64,000 nt of DNA. Source: Bradyrhizobium viridifuturi (GTDB taxonomy: Bacteria > Pseudomonadota > Alphaproteobacteria > Rhizobiales > Xanthobacteraceae). The position numbers were made by a program, and so were the translations under genes. Positions 36,592 through 45,030 of this stretch are shown piece by piece (within the stretch, counting starts at the first letter, position 1; each line of letters starts with the position of its first letter). Under the pieces are notes generated by a model that saw nothing but the letters and a program-made list of their open reading frames with translations, did no database searches and was not told the origin of the DNA. Location: assembly GCF_001238275.1 (NCBI RefSeq), contig NZ_LGTB01000025.1, positions 62,001-126,000 on the forward strand. The letters are read 5' to 3'.

Positions 36592-36622
36592 AAAAAAACG
36601 CCCCGGCGAACCGGGGCGTTTC
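36592..36622 (-). terminator. Intrinsic terminator of the livHMGFK locus
   Basis: On the minus strand, an 11-bp perfect stem AAACGCCCCGG/CCGGGGCGTTT with the stable loop TTCG is followed by seven Ts. It lies about 30 bases past the livK stop. Confidence 0.92.
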
Positions 36623-36652
36623 GTGTCTCTGATCGGATCAGGCGTGAGAGGC

Positions 36653-37771
36653 TCAGGAGCCCTTCGGGTTGATCTCGGTGTAGTTGCCCTTGGCGTCCCA
36701 CTTGTAGACGACGTAGTCGATCGCCTTGATGTCGCCCTTGGCGTCGAAGCCCATCTTGCCGAGCACGGTGTCCCAATCGCCGGCCTTGATGGTCTCCATC
36801 ACCTTCTTGGCGTCGGTAGTGCCGGCCTTGGCGACGGCCTGCGTCCACACCTGCATCGCGGCGTAGGTGTAGAGCGTGTAGCCTTCGGGGTCGATGTTCT
36901 TGCTCTTGAACTTCTCGACGATCGCCTTTGCGGTCGGCTTGTTGCGCGGATCGGGACCGAAGGTGAACAGCGTGCCCTCGGCGGCCGGGCCGGTGATCGA
37001 GGCGAACTCCTTGTCGTTCATGGCGTCGCCCGCCATCAGAATGGTCTGCAGGCCCTGGTCGCGCATCTGGCGCAGGATCAAGCCGGCTTCCTGATGGTAG
37101 CCGCCGACATAGACCAGATCGATGTTGTCGCGCTTCAGGCGCGAGACGATCGAGTTGAAGTCCTTGTCGCCCTTGTTGTAGGACTCGAACATCTTCTCCT
37201 GGAATCCGGCCTTGTTCAGCGCCTTCTTGGTCTCGTCGGCGAGGCCTTTGCCGTAGGTGGTCTTGTCATTCAGGATCGCGACGTTCTTGCCCTTGAAGTT
37301 CTTCATGATGTAGTCGGCGGCGACCAGGCCCTGCTGGTCGTCACGACCGCAGACGCGCGCCACGTTCCAGAGCTTGCGCTCGGTGAACAGCGGGTTGGTC
37401 GAGGCCGGGGTGATCTGCAGGACGTTGGCGTCGGCATAGGCCTCGGAGGCCGGGATCGACGACGACGAGCAGAAATGGCCGGCCACGAACGGGATCTTCG
37501 AGGAGCCGATCTTCTCCGCGATCGAGCGCGCCTGCTTCGGATCGCAGGCATCGTCGTCGGCTTCCAGCGCGAGCTTCTTGCCGAGCACGCCGCCGGCGGC
37601 GTTGATGTCGGCGACCGCCTGCTCGGCGCCGTTCTTCATCTGCCGGCCGAAAGCGGATTCGGAGCCCGTCATCGGGCCCGCGACTGCGATAGTGATATCT
37701 TGCGCGAATGCGCTCGCCGACAATGCGAACGAAGCGCCCAATGCCAGGCCGATCAGCTTCAGTGATTTCAT
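36653..37771 (-). CDS. livK: Branched-chain amino acid ABC transporter, periplasmic binding protein
   Basis: A 372-residue periplasmic receptor of the Leu/Ile/Val type. A signal peptide (MKSLKLIGLALGASFALSAS, cut after AFAQ) is followed by DITIAVAGPMTGSESAFGRQ, the ligand-binding Ser/Ala/Thr region SSSSIPASEAYAD, and DFNSIVSRLKRDNIDLVYVGG. GAGGGA lies before the ATG. It is the last gene of the liv group, 155 bases after livF, and has a strong terminator. The exact amino acid cannot be predicted. Confidence 0.95.
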   Translation of the reverse strand: MKSLKLIGLALGASFALSASAFAQDITIAVAGPMTGSESAFGRQMKNGAEQAVADINAAGGVLGKKLALEADDDACDPKQARSIAEKIGSSKIPFVAGHFCSSSSIPASEAYADANVLQITPASTNPLFTERKLWNVARVCGRDDQQGLVAADYIMKNFKGKNVAILNDKTTYGKGLADETKKALNKAGFQEKMFESYNKGDKDFNSIVSRLKRDNIDLVYVGGYHQEAGLILRQMRDQGLQTILMAGDAMNDKEFASITGPAAEGTLFTFGPDPRNKPTAKAIVEKFKSKNIDPEGYTLYTYAAMQVWTQAVAKAGTTDAKKVMETIKAGDWDTVLGKMGFDAKGDIKAIDYVVYKWDAKGNYTEINPKGS

Positions 37772-37926
37772 GAGACGTCCCTCGTGGTCGTTGCCTCTTG
37801 CGGAGGGGCCCGGCACGCCGGGCCCCAAAACCGCGGGCATTCTCGGCTGGTTTCGCGGCGAAGTCACCGGCAATTTTCAGGCAAATCGACGCTACATCAG
37901 CTGCAACGGCGGCACGGAACGTGCAG

Positions 37927-38676
37927 CTAGCCGTGGCGGCCGCCTTCCAGATAGGCGGCGCGGATTTCCGGGCGCTGCAGCAATTCGCCGCCGGTTCCGG
38001 ACAGCGTGATCAGGCCGTTGACCATGACATAGCCGCGATGGGCGAGCTTCAGCGCATGGTTGGCGTTCTGCTCGACGATCAGCACGGTGAGGCCGTCCTG
38101 CCGGTTCAGCGTGCGGATGGCGTCGAAGATCTGCCGCGCGATCAGCGGCGCCAGGCCGAGCGAGGGCTCGTCCAGCATCAACAGGCGGGGCCGGCTCATC
38201 AAGGCGCGGCCGATTGCCAGCATCTGCTGCTCGCCGCCGGACAGCGTGCCGCCGCGCTGCGCGATGCGCTCCTTCAGGCGCGGAAACAGCGCGAACACGC
38301 GCTCCAGCCCGGCCTCGCGCTCGGCCTCGCTGCATTCGGTGGCGTCGGCGCCCATCTGCAGGTTTTCCGCGACGCTCATCCGCGGAAAGATCCGCCGGCC
38401 TTCCGGCGATTGCGCGATGCGCAGCCGCGCGATCTCGTGGGTCGACACGCCGGTGATGTCGCGGCCGTCATACTCGATGGTGCCGGCGCGGGCGCGCGGC
38501 CGGCCGAAGATCGTCATCATCAGCGTCGACTTGCCGGCGCCGTTGGCGCCGATCAGCGCGACGATCTCCCCTCGATTGATCTCGATGTCGACGCCCTTCA
38601 GCGCCTCGATCTTGCCATATGCCGCACGCACGCCGCGCACCGCGAGCAGGGGAGTGGTTGCCGCTGTCGCGCTCAC
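37927..38676 (-). CDS. livF: Branched-chain amino acid ABC transporter ATPase LivF
   Basis: A 249-residue ATPase that powers uptake with LivG. Walker A is GANGAGKST, the signature LSGGEQQMLAIGRAL, Walker B LLMLDEPSLGLAP, and the switch His lies in VEQNANHAL. The Q-loop is RIAQSPEGRRIFPRMSVAEN, characteristic of LivF. The GTG start overlaps the livG stop by four bases (GTGA), and the two are translated together. Confidence 0.96.
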   Translation of the reverse strand: MSATAATTPLLAVRGVRAAYGKIEALKGVDIEINRGEIVALIGANGAGKSTLMMTIFGRPRARAGTIEYDGRDITGVSTHEIARLRIAQSPEGRRIFPRMSVAENLQMGADATECSEAEREAGLERVFALFPRLKERIAQRGGTLSGGEQQMLAIGRALMSRPRLLMLDEPSLGLAPLIARQIFDAIRTLNRQDGLTVLIVEQNANHALKLAHRGYVMVNGLITLSGTGGELLQRPEIRAAYLEGGRHG

Positions 38677-39506
38677 GTACCGCTCTCCATCACGGCGATC
38701 GCCTCTTCCTCGTCGGCGCCGAGATAGGCGGCGATCACCTTGGGGTCGTCGCGCACCGCCTGCGGCGAGCCTTCGGCGATCTTGACGCCGTAGTCCATCA
38801 CCACGACGTGGTCGGAGATCTCCATCACGACCGACATGTCATGCTCGATCAAGAGGATCGAGGTGCCCTGTTCGTTGCGGATCGACAGCAGCAGCTCGTT
38901 GAGCCCGCCGCTCTCGCGCGCGTTGAGGCCAGCCGCCGGCTCGTCGAGGCAGAGCAGCACGGGCTCGGTGCACATTGCGCGTGCGATTTCGAGCCGACGC
39001 TGGTCGCCATAGGCGAGATTGCCGGCGGCATCGTCGGCGCGTGAGAGCAGGCCGACACGATCGAGCCAGGTCCGCGCCAGTTCTATGGCGCGCTCCTCGG
39101 CCGCACGCCAGGACGGCGCGCCGATCAGGCCGAGCAAGGTCAGGCCCGAGGCGCGCATCAGCGCGTTGTGCTGGGCGACCATCAGGTTTTCCAGCGCGGT
39201 CATGCCGGGGAACAGGCGGATGTTCTGAAAGGTGCGCGCCACCTTGGCCTGCTTGGTGATGCGGAAATCGCCGAGCCGCTCGAGCTGCATGGTGCGGCCG
39301 TCGTCATTGGTGAGGCGGATCGCGCCGCCGCTCGGCCGGTAGAAGCCGGTGATGCAGTTGAACACCGTGGTCTTGCCGGCGCCGTTCGGGCCGATCAGCG
39401 CAGTGATCTTGCGCCGCTCGGCGGTAAAGGAGAGCTCGTTGACCGCGACGATGCCGCCGAAGCGCATCATCAGGCGGTCGACGGTGAGGATGGGGTCGCC
39501 GCTCAT
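38673..39506 (-). CDS. livG: Branched-chain amino acid ABC transporter ATPase LivG
   Basis: A 277-residue ATPase, partner of LivF. Walker A is GPNGAGKTT, the Q-loop region RTFQNIRLFPGMTALEN, a degenerate signature LAYGDQRRLEIARAM (as usual for LivG), Walker B LLCLDEPAAGLN, and switch His in LIEHDMSVVME. The ATG overlaps the livM stop (ATGA) and the stop overlaps livF, so the three are tightly coupled. Confidence 0.96.
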   Translation of the reverse strand: MSGDPILTVDRLMMRFGGIVAVNELSFTAERRKITALIGPNGAGKTTVFNCITGFYRPSGGAIRLTNDDGRTMQLERLGDFRITKQAKVARTFQNIRLFPGMTALENLMVAQHNALMRASGLTLLGLIGAPSWRAAEERAIELARTWLDRVGLLSRADDAAGNLAYGDQRRLEIARAMCTEPVLLCLDEPAAGLNARESGGLNELLLSIRNEQGTSILLIEHDMSVVMEISDHVVVMDYGVKIAEGSPQAVRDDPKVIAAYLGADEEEAIAVMESGT

Positions 39507-40828
39507 CCGTGGCCCTCCTTGACGAGGTCGGACGAGATCGCCTGGTTGCGCTCCAGGAACACGGTCGGCGCGCGATGGCCGATCAGCCCGCGCGGCCGCC
39601 AGATCATCAACAGTACCATCGCGATGCCGAACACCAGCATGCGATACTGATCGAAACCACGGAACAGCTCGAAGCCGCCGATCATGGTCAGCGCCGCCAG
39701 CGCGACGCCGAGCTGCGAGCCCATGCCACCGAGCACGACGATGGCAAGCACCAGCGCCGATTCCTGGAAGGTGAAGGATTCCGGGCTGATGAAGCCCTGC
39801 CGCGTGGCGAAGAAGGCGCCGGCGAAGCCGCCGAACATCGCACCGGTCGCGAACGCGGTGAGCTTGGTCGTGGTGACGTTGATGCCGAGCGCGCGACAGG
39901 CCACCTCGTCCTCGCGTAGCGCCTCCCAGGCGCGGCCGATCGGCAGCCGGCGCAGCCGGATCGTCACCCAGTTGGTGAGCAGCGCCATCGCCAGGATCAG
40001 GTAGAACAGGAAGACGATGCGGTGGGTGGGCGAGAAATCTATGCCGAGCTTGGCGGCAAGCCCGTCATCGCTGTTGTCGAGCGGGATGCCGAACAGGGTC
40101 GGGCGCGGGATGCCGGAGACGCCGTTGGGGCCGCCGGTCAGGCTCTGCCAGTTGATTATGACGAGACGGATGATCTCGCCGAAGGCGAGCGTGACGATCG
40201 CGAGATAGTCGCCGCGCAGCCGCAGCACCGGGAAGCCGAGCAGCACGCCCCAGAACGCCGCCAGGATGCCGGCGAGCGGCAGGCAGACCCAGAACGACAA
40301 TCCGAAATTGGTGGCCAGCAGCGCGTAGGAATAGGCGCCGACCGCATAGAAGGCGACATAGCCGAGGTCGAGCAGGCCGGCGAGCCCGACCACGACGTTC
40401 AGTCCCCAGCCGAGCATCACATAGGTCAGGACCAGGATCGACAGGTCGAGAATGTAACGCTGATTGTAGAAGATCACGGGCACCAGGAAGGCGAACACCA
40501 GGAGCGCCGGTGCCAGCCAGCGCCCGGCGAACGACATCGCGGCCTGCACCGGCTTTGGGACAATGTGTTCCTTGTCGACCGGTCCCCACCATTGCCGCAG
40601 CAGCTCGATGATGATGCTGCCGCCGAACACGGTGCCGACGAGGGCGGCGAGGTCGCCGAACCGCGTCCAGTAGATCAGGCCGCCCTGCGGCCCGGCCTCG
40701 GTGCGGATGCCGATCATCAGCGAGAACAGCACCAGCGCGACGGCGGCGCTGATCAGGGCTTTCTTGAGAATGAAGGCGCTGCCCGAAGGCTGCGCGGCGT
40801 GCGAGGGGCGGGCTGAGGTCGCGCTCAC
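39503..40828 (-). CDS. livM: Branched-chain amino acid ABC transporter permease LivM
   Basis: A 441-residue permease with about ten membrane spans. The N-terminal third is an extra hydrophobic extension with two spans and a polar linker; the conserved core starts at YILDLSILVLTYVMLGWGLN and VVGLAGLLDLGYVAFYAVGA. The coupling EAA-like loop is GRAWEALREDEVACRALGIN. I start at GTG 40828 (SATSARPSHAAQ), 11 bases after livH; the ATG at 40867 would overlap livH by 29 bases. Confidence 0.93.
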   Translation of the reverse strand: MSATSARPSHAAQPSGSAFILKKALISAAVALVLFSLMIGIRTEAGPQGGLIYWTRFGDLAALVGTVFGGSIIIELLRQWWGPVDKEHIVPKPVQAAMSFAGRWLAPALLVFAFLVPVIFYNQRYILDLSILVLTYVMLGWGLNVVVGLAGLLDLGYVAFYAVGAYSYALLATNFGLSFWVCLPLAGILAAFWGVLLGFPVLRLRGDYLAIVTLAFGEIIRLVIINWQSLTGGPNGVSGIPRPTLFGIPLDNSDDGLAAKLGIDFSPTHRIVFLFYLILAMALLTNWVTIRLRRLPIGRAWEALREDEVACRALGINVTTTKLTAFATGAMFGGFAGAFFATRQGFISPESFTFQESALVLAIVVLGGMGSQLGVALAALTMIGGFELFRGFDQYRMLVFGIAMVLLMIWRPRGLIGHRAPTVFLERNQAISSDLVKEGHG

Positions 40829-40838
40829 GAAGTGCCTG

Positions 40839-41756
40839 TCAGACTTTTTCGACTTCGGGACGGCCAAGCAGGCCGGTCGGCATGAAGATCAGCACCACGA
40901 TCAGGATCGAGAACGCGGCGACGTCCTTGTACTCCACCGAGAAATAGGCCGACCAGAACGTCTCGATCAGGCCGATCGCGAGCCCGCCGAGCATCGCGCC
41001 CGGTAACGAGCCGATGCCGCCGAGCACCGCGGCGGTGAACGCCTTGATGCCGGCGACGAAGCCCATGAAGAAATCGACCAGCCCGTAATACAGCAGGTAC
41101 ATCATGCCGGCGACGGCGGCGAGCGCGGCGCCGATCACGAAGGTCATCGAGATGGTACGGTCGACGTCGACGCCGAGCAGTGCGGCCATGGTCTGGTCCT
41201 GCTCGCAGGCGCGCATGTCGCGCCCGAGCCGGGTGCGCGAGACCAGCCAGGTGAACAGCGCGAGCAGTACGATGGTCGCGAGCACGACCACGATCTGGAT
41301 GTTGGAGAGCTGGACGGCGAAGCCTTCGGAGCCTTCATGCAGCGTGTAGCCGCCGGTGATGATCGGCGGCACCGGCTTGACCCTCGCGCCCTGCGACACC
41401 TGCGAAAAATTGGTCAGCACGAACGACATGCCGATCGCCGACAGCATCGGCGCGAGGCGGAACGAGTGGCGCAGCGGCCGGTAGGCGATGCGTTCGATGG
41501 TCCAGCCATAGAGCGCGGTGATCACCATCGAGACCAGCAGCACGATCAGCAGGATCAGCGGGATCGCGGTGAGGCCGAGCGACACCAGCACCAGGAACGA
41601 GATCATCGCGATGAAGCCGCCGATCATGAAGATGTCGCCATGGGCGAAGTTGATCATGCCGACGATGCCGTAGACCATCGTGTAGCCGATGGCGATCAGG
41701 CCGTAGATCGAACCGAGCACGAGGCCGTTGATCAGTTGCTGGGCGAAATAATCCAT
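40839..41756 (-). CDS. livH: Branched-chain amino acid ABC transporter permease LivH
   Basis: A 305-residue permease with eight membrane spans. It starts with the family motif LINGLVLGSIYGLIAIGYTM and VYGIVGMINFAHGDIFMIGG; the coupling loop is GRDMRACEQDQTMAALLGVD. It is the first gene of the transport operon. Its 5' side carries the hairpin of repeat family A within 15 bases of the ATG, so the mRNA leader may contain that structure. Confidence 0.96.
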   Translation of the reverse strand: MDYFAQQLINGLVLGSIYGLIAIGYTMVYGIVGMINFAHGDIFMIGGFIAMISFLVLVSLGLTAIPLILLIVLLVSMVITALYGWTIERIAYRPLRHSFRLAPMLSAIGMSFVLTNFSQVSQGARVKPVPPIITGGYTLHEGSEGFAVQLSNIQIVVVLATIVLLALFTWLVSRTRLGRDMRACEQDQTMAALLGVDVDRTISMTFVIGAALAAVAGMMYLLYYGLVDFFMGFVAGIKAFTAAVLGGIGSLPGAMLGGLAIGLIETFWSAYFSVEYKDVAAFSILIVVLIFMPTGLLGRPEVEKV

Positions 41757-41766
41757 GCGCTGCCGT

Positions 41767-41860
41767 CAGAGCCTGTTCGGTTGAGAACCGAACGGGCTCT
41801 CGGTTTGATTTGGACGCGTTGTCTTCACGCGAACCGGTCTCCACTTCGCTCGAAAACGCT
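41767..41860. repeat. Dispersed palindromic repeat, family A (copy 2, composite)
   Basis: Two parts: a 13-bp hairpin (AGCCTGTTCGGTT at 41770-41782 and AACCGAACGGGCT at 41786-41798, one G:T) and the 45-base palindrome at 41816-41860. The latter is the inverted counterpart of 7080-7124 with about three changes. It lies in the leader of livH. Confidence 0.8.
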
Positions 41861-42195
41861 ACGTCGCGGTTGACGCGGCGAGGGCCCCCGGCAGCCTGGT
41901 CCGTCGCGTCGCGGTATTTTCTAACAGCGGAACCCCGGCGGCGGCAACAGCATGGCAGCAGCAGAAAGGGCCTTGTACATAACTACTTTGGCGGGTGCGC
42001 TTCCGATGTCACAGGGGCCGAGACCCAGTTGCTTTGCAATGATCGCGCCGGAACCCGTGTTCCCGGAGCAGCTGCGGTCCCGATGCACGTGTTGTCCCCA
42101 GCTTGATAAGAGAATGAGCAAGCAGAGCCCGGGTCGGAAGCTCAGCGCCGCAGGATCCGGGCCGGTGTGAGCAGCTGGGCAATTGAGCAGTTGCA
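41861..42195. other. Gap without a recognisable gene
   Basis: Between repeat family A and the glycosyltransferase terminator I see no credible coding frame. A 72-codon plus-strand frame at 41952 lacks a ribosome site and family motifs. The livH promoter may lie in its left part. Confidence 0.5.
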
Positions 42196-42226
42196 ACAAA
42201 AAGGGTCTCGCCGCGCGGCGAGGCCC
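42196..42226 (-). terminator. Intrinsic terminator of the glycosyltransferase gene
   Basis: On the minus strand, GGGCCTCGCCGC pairs with GCGGCGAGACCC (one wobble) and is followed by TTTTTGTTG, about 27 bases past the stop at 42253. Confidence 0.85.
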
Positions 42227-42252
42227 AGTCGATTTGTTTCTGCCGCTGTCGT

Positions 42253-43011
42253 TCAGGCCAATTGATCGGCGAAGCGGCCGCGGAAGGCGTATGAGCCGAA
42301 ATGCGTCAGCTCGCTGCGCAGGTCGAGCCAGATCTCGCCGCCGAGGTCGATCCAGCGCCGGCAGAATGCGTAGTCTTCGGACAGATATTCGCCGGTCGTC
42401 TTGTCGATCATGCATTCGAACAGCGACACGCGGTCGAGGTCGGCGCGAACCAGATTGCCGGTGTTCAGATCGTTGCTCTTGTGGTTCGCCCGATATTTCA
42501 GTTCGGGGTGAGCGTCGCACAGCCGGACGAGGGCAGATCGTTTCATCATCAGGAAGCCGGTTCCCGCATATCGGACTTTGGCAAAGCCATCGCCGCGCGC
42601 CGTGATCTGGTCGCCCGCCCATGTGACGACGTAGTCCAGCGAGGATGAGGCGAGGTTCTTGCGCTTGGCGTCCGCAGCCCGCTGCACCTTTTCCCAATCG
42701 ATGTGCTTGAGCGGATAGGCCGCGGCCGAGACGTCGGCGCCGCAGTCGAGCAGCCGGAACACGGACTCGGGCTCGAACCCGATATCGGCATCGACGAACA
42801 GGAGATGGCTGGCGCCGGAGGCGAGGAATTGGTGGGCCAGCTCGTTCCGGGCGCGCACGATCAGCGATTCGTTTCCGATCAGATGGAACACGATGTCGAT
42901 GCCCCGGGCCGTGGCCGCAGCCTGAAGCTTCAGGACTGACAACACATAGGCCATCTTCAGATCGCCGCCGAAGCAGGGCGTTGCGACGAAAACACGGGTT
43001 CTTTCAGTCAT
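42253..43011 (-). CDS. GT-A fold glycosyltransferase-like protein
   Basis: A 252-residue protein that opens TRVFVATPCFGGDLKMAYVL and carries a DxD metal motif in HLLFVDADIGFEPESVF, then YAGTGFLMMKRSALVRLCD and the acidic SEDYAFCRRWIDLGG. This is the pattern of small GT-A family proteins that transfer sugars from nucleotide donors. There is no membrane span. The ATG follows GGGGGTAA. No polysaccharide cluster surrounds it, so the acceptor is unknown. Confidence 0.82.
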   Translation of the reverse strand: MTERTRVFVATPCFGGDLKMAYVLSVLKLQAAATARGIDIVFHLIGNESLIVRARNELAHQFLASGASHLLFVDADIGFEPESVFRLLDCGADVSAAAYPLKHIDWEKVQRAADAKRKNLASSSLDYVVTWAGDQITARGDGFAKVRYAGTGFLMMKRSALVRLCDAHPELKYRANHKSNDLNTGNLVRADLDRVSLFECMIDKTTGEYLSEDYAFCRRWIDLGGEIWLDLRSELTHFGSYAFRGRFADQLA

Positions 43012-43191
43012 TTTACCCCCATTATGCTGGCCGGCGCGGATATTGGCCGTGCCCGATCGCATCGATCCCGGACCATCGCACCGCGCTTAACCTTAACAAA
43101 GGGTTTAAATTGCTGCCGGCAATCGATCGGCGTTACCTCGCACGCTGAACCGTCGCCAATCCAAACGGCGCTGGAACCACGGGAAGCGGCA

Positions 43192-43719
43192 ATGTCGAAC
43201 AACTGGCGGATCAGCTCCTTCAACGGCGCCCTGCTTGCGGCCTATTTCATTCCGGTCTGGACCATCATCGCGTTCAGCATCATGGTGTCGCCGATCCACG
43301 GCCTCTATGAGCGGCCGAGCGTGTCGATCGCGCTGTATGCGAGCGACTATTTGCACCTCGGCAAGATGGCGACGGTGCGGCTCGCATGGCTGTTGGCGCT
43401 GGCGCGGATCACGGTGGTGGCGTTCTTCGCGGTGTTCCTCGCGATGGCCGCGTTCTCGCCGCTGCGCAGAAACAGCAGCGGCGCCGACGAGGCGCTTGCG
43501 GTCGCGCTCTGCCTCGGCAGCGTGCTGAGCTTCGCCAGCATGATGATGGCCTCCAAGGTCGGCGAGATCGAAGCGATGCGGATGCATGCATCCGAGCTTC
43601 TGATGCTGCTCGGCACCGCGATCGTGATGCTGTTCGAGACCTCGCCGAAGCGAGCTGCCGTGACTCCTGCCGTCGAGGCGGGGGCGCCGGCGAGCGGGCT
43701 ATCCCTTCAGCAGCCCTAG
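43192..43719 (+). CDS. Four-span hypothetical membrane protein
   Basis: A 175-residue protein of about four hydrophobic segments: GALLAAYFIPVWTIIAFSIM, the span around LAWLLALARITVVAFFAVFL, ALAVALCLGSVLSFASMMMA and LLMLLGTAIVMLF. I do not recognise the family. GGAAG stands upstream of the ATG. Its last 21 bases overlap the end of pcaC on the other strand. Confidence 0.75.
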   Translation: MSNNWRISSFNGALLAAYFIPVWTIIAFSIMVSPIHGLYERPSVSIALYASDYLHLGKMATVRLAWLLALARITVVAFFAVFLAMAAFSPLRRNSSGADEALAVALCLGSVLSFASMMMASKVGEIEAMRMHASELLMLLGTAIVMLFETSPKRAAVTPAVEAGAPASGLSLQQP

Positions 43720-44091
43720 CTCGGCAATGATCGCGCCGGCTTCCTTGACGGCGTGATTAGCCGCGGGCACGCCGCAATAGATCGCCTGCTGCAGCAGGAT
43801 CTCCTTGATGTCGTCGGGCGTGAAGTCGCCTTCGCTGAGTGCGGCGCGCACATGCAGGCGGAATTCGTCCCACTGGCCGAGCGCGACCATGGTGCCGATC
43901 ACGAGCACGCGGCGGGTGCGGTGATCGAAATGCGGCCGGGTCCAGATGTCACCCCAGGCGTAGCGCGTGATCAGGTCCTGGAAGTCGGTGTTGAACGCAT
44001 TGCGGTTCTTGATCGACTTGTCGACCCATTCATTGCCCAGCACCTTGCGGCGCTGGGTCATGCCGTCGTTGCGGCGCTGATTATCGTCCAT
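43699..44091 (-). CDS. pcaC: 4-carboxymuconolactone decarboxylase
   Basis: Turns gamma-carboxymuconolactone into beta-ketoadipate enol-lactone in the protocatechuate branch of the beta-ketoadipate pathway. The 130 residues are typical: RRKVLGNEWVDKS, FQDLITRYAWGDIWTRPHFD and LHVRAALSEGDFTPDDIKEI with the conserved CGVPAANHA helix. GGAGG precedes the ATG. It is the last of pcaB-pcaD-pcaC, separated from pcaD by repeat family B. Confidence 0.94.
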   Translation of the reverse strand: MDDNQRRNDGMTQRRKVLGNEWVDKSIKNRNAFNTDFQDLITRYAWGDIWTRPHFDHRTRRVLVIGTMVALGQWDEFRLHVRAALSEGDFTPDDIKEILLQQAIYCGVPAANHAVKEAGAIIAELGLLKG

Positions 44092-44102
44092 TGAAGTTCC
44101 TC

Positions 44103-44184
44103 CTCGTCATTGCGACCGAAGCAATCCATTTCGCCGCTGGCGGAGACGTGGATTGCTTCGTCGCTTCGCTCCTCGCAATGACGC
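44103..44184. repeat. MITE-like palindromic repeat, family B (copy 2)
   Basis: TCGTCATTGCGA at the left end (44104-44115) pairs with TCGCAATGACG at the right (44173-44183). Inner blocks CGAAGCAATCCAT and GTGGATTGCTTCG pair at 12 of 13 positions. It is an undecorated copy of the element at 13201 and lies inside the pca operon between pcaD and pcaC. Confidence 0.85.
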
Positions 44185-44193
44185 TCTTTGCGG

Positions 44194-44976
44194 TTACCGT
44201 TGCGTCAGGAAGCCGACCACGGCTTCGGTGAAGGCGTGCGACTGCTCGACATTGGAGATGTGCGCGGCATCGAGCAGCGTCATGCTGGCGCCGGGAATGC
44301 CGCTGCGGATCATTTCACCCGCCGACACCGGCGTCGCCATGTCCTGCTTGCCCGCGATCACCAGCGTCGGGCTCTTGATCCCAGGCAGCAGGGCGCGCTG
44401 GTCGAGCGTCGACAGCGCCTCGCAGCAGGCGAGATAGCCCTCGACGGGAGAGGCGAGCAGCATCGCCTTCATGCGCGCCGTGGTTTCCGGTTCGCGCTCG
44501 CGGAAGTCAGCGGTCAGCCAGCCCGCGATCACGGTGTCGGCGACCGCGGCGATGCCGCCTTCCTTCACCGCCTTGATGCGGTTCAGCCAGTTGGTCGGAT
44601 CGGGATAATAGCAGGCGGTGTTGGCGAGGATGAACTTGCTGAATCTTTCAGGAGCGTTGGCGCCGAGCCATTGCCCGACCATGCCGCCCATCGACAGGCC
44701 GCACCAATGCACCTTCTCGATGTTGAGGTCGTCGAGGATCGCCAGCACGTCGCGGCCGAACCGCTCCATCGAGTAGGGGCCGGCCGGCACGCCGGATTTG
44801 CCGTGGCCGCGGCGGTCGTAGCGGATGACGCGGAACATCTGCGTCAGCGCCTTCATCTGCGGCTCCCACATCTGCAAGGTGCAGCCGAGCGAGTTCGACA
44901 GCATCACGGTCGGTCCGCCGTCGCGGCCATCGACCTGGACGTTGAGCAGGCATCCGTCGGCGTTGATCATCGGCAT
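44194..44976 (-). CDS. pcaD: 3-oxoadipate enol-lactonase
   Basis: An alpha/beta hydrolase of 260 residues that opens beta-ketoadipate enol-lactone to beta-ketoadipate. The nucleophile elbow is GLSMGGMVGQWLG (Ser near 95), the acid Asp follows in AGKQDMATPV, and the His is in LLDAAHISNVEQ. The oxyanion region SNSLGCTLQMWEPQ is characteristic of PcaD. GAGGGGG lies before the ATG. It stands between pcaB and pcaC on one strand. Confidence 0.94.
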   Translation of the reverse strand: MPMINADGCLLNVQVDGRDGGPTVMLSNSLGCTLQMWEPQMKALTQMFRVIRYDRRGHGKSGVPAGPYSMERFGRDVLAILDDLNIEKVHWCGLSMGGMVGQWLGANAPERFSKFILANTACYYPDPTNWLNRIKAVKEGGIAAVADTVIAGWLTADFREREPETTARMKAMLLASPVEGYLACCEALSTLDQRALLPGIKSPTLVIAGKQDMATPVSAGEMIRSGIPGASMTLLDAAHISNVEQSHAFTEAVVGFLTQR

Positions 44977-45030
44977 TATGTTGTCCCCCTCGTCATGTGC
45001 GGCGAAGCGCGTCGTTGCTTCACGCCGTCG

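Noticed and set aside
41952..42170. A 72-codon plus-strand frame in the gap after livH
   Set aside because: No ribosome site, no family motif and no sign of selection; left as non-coding.
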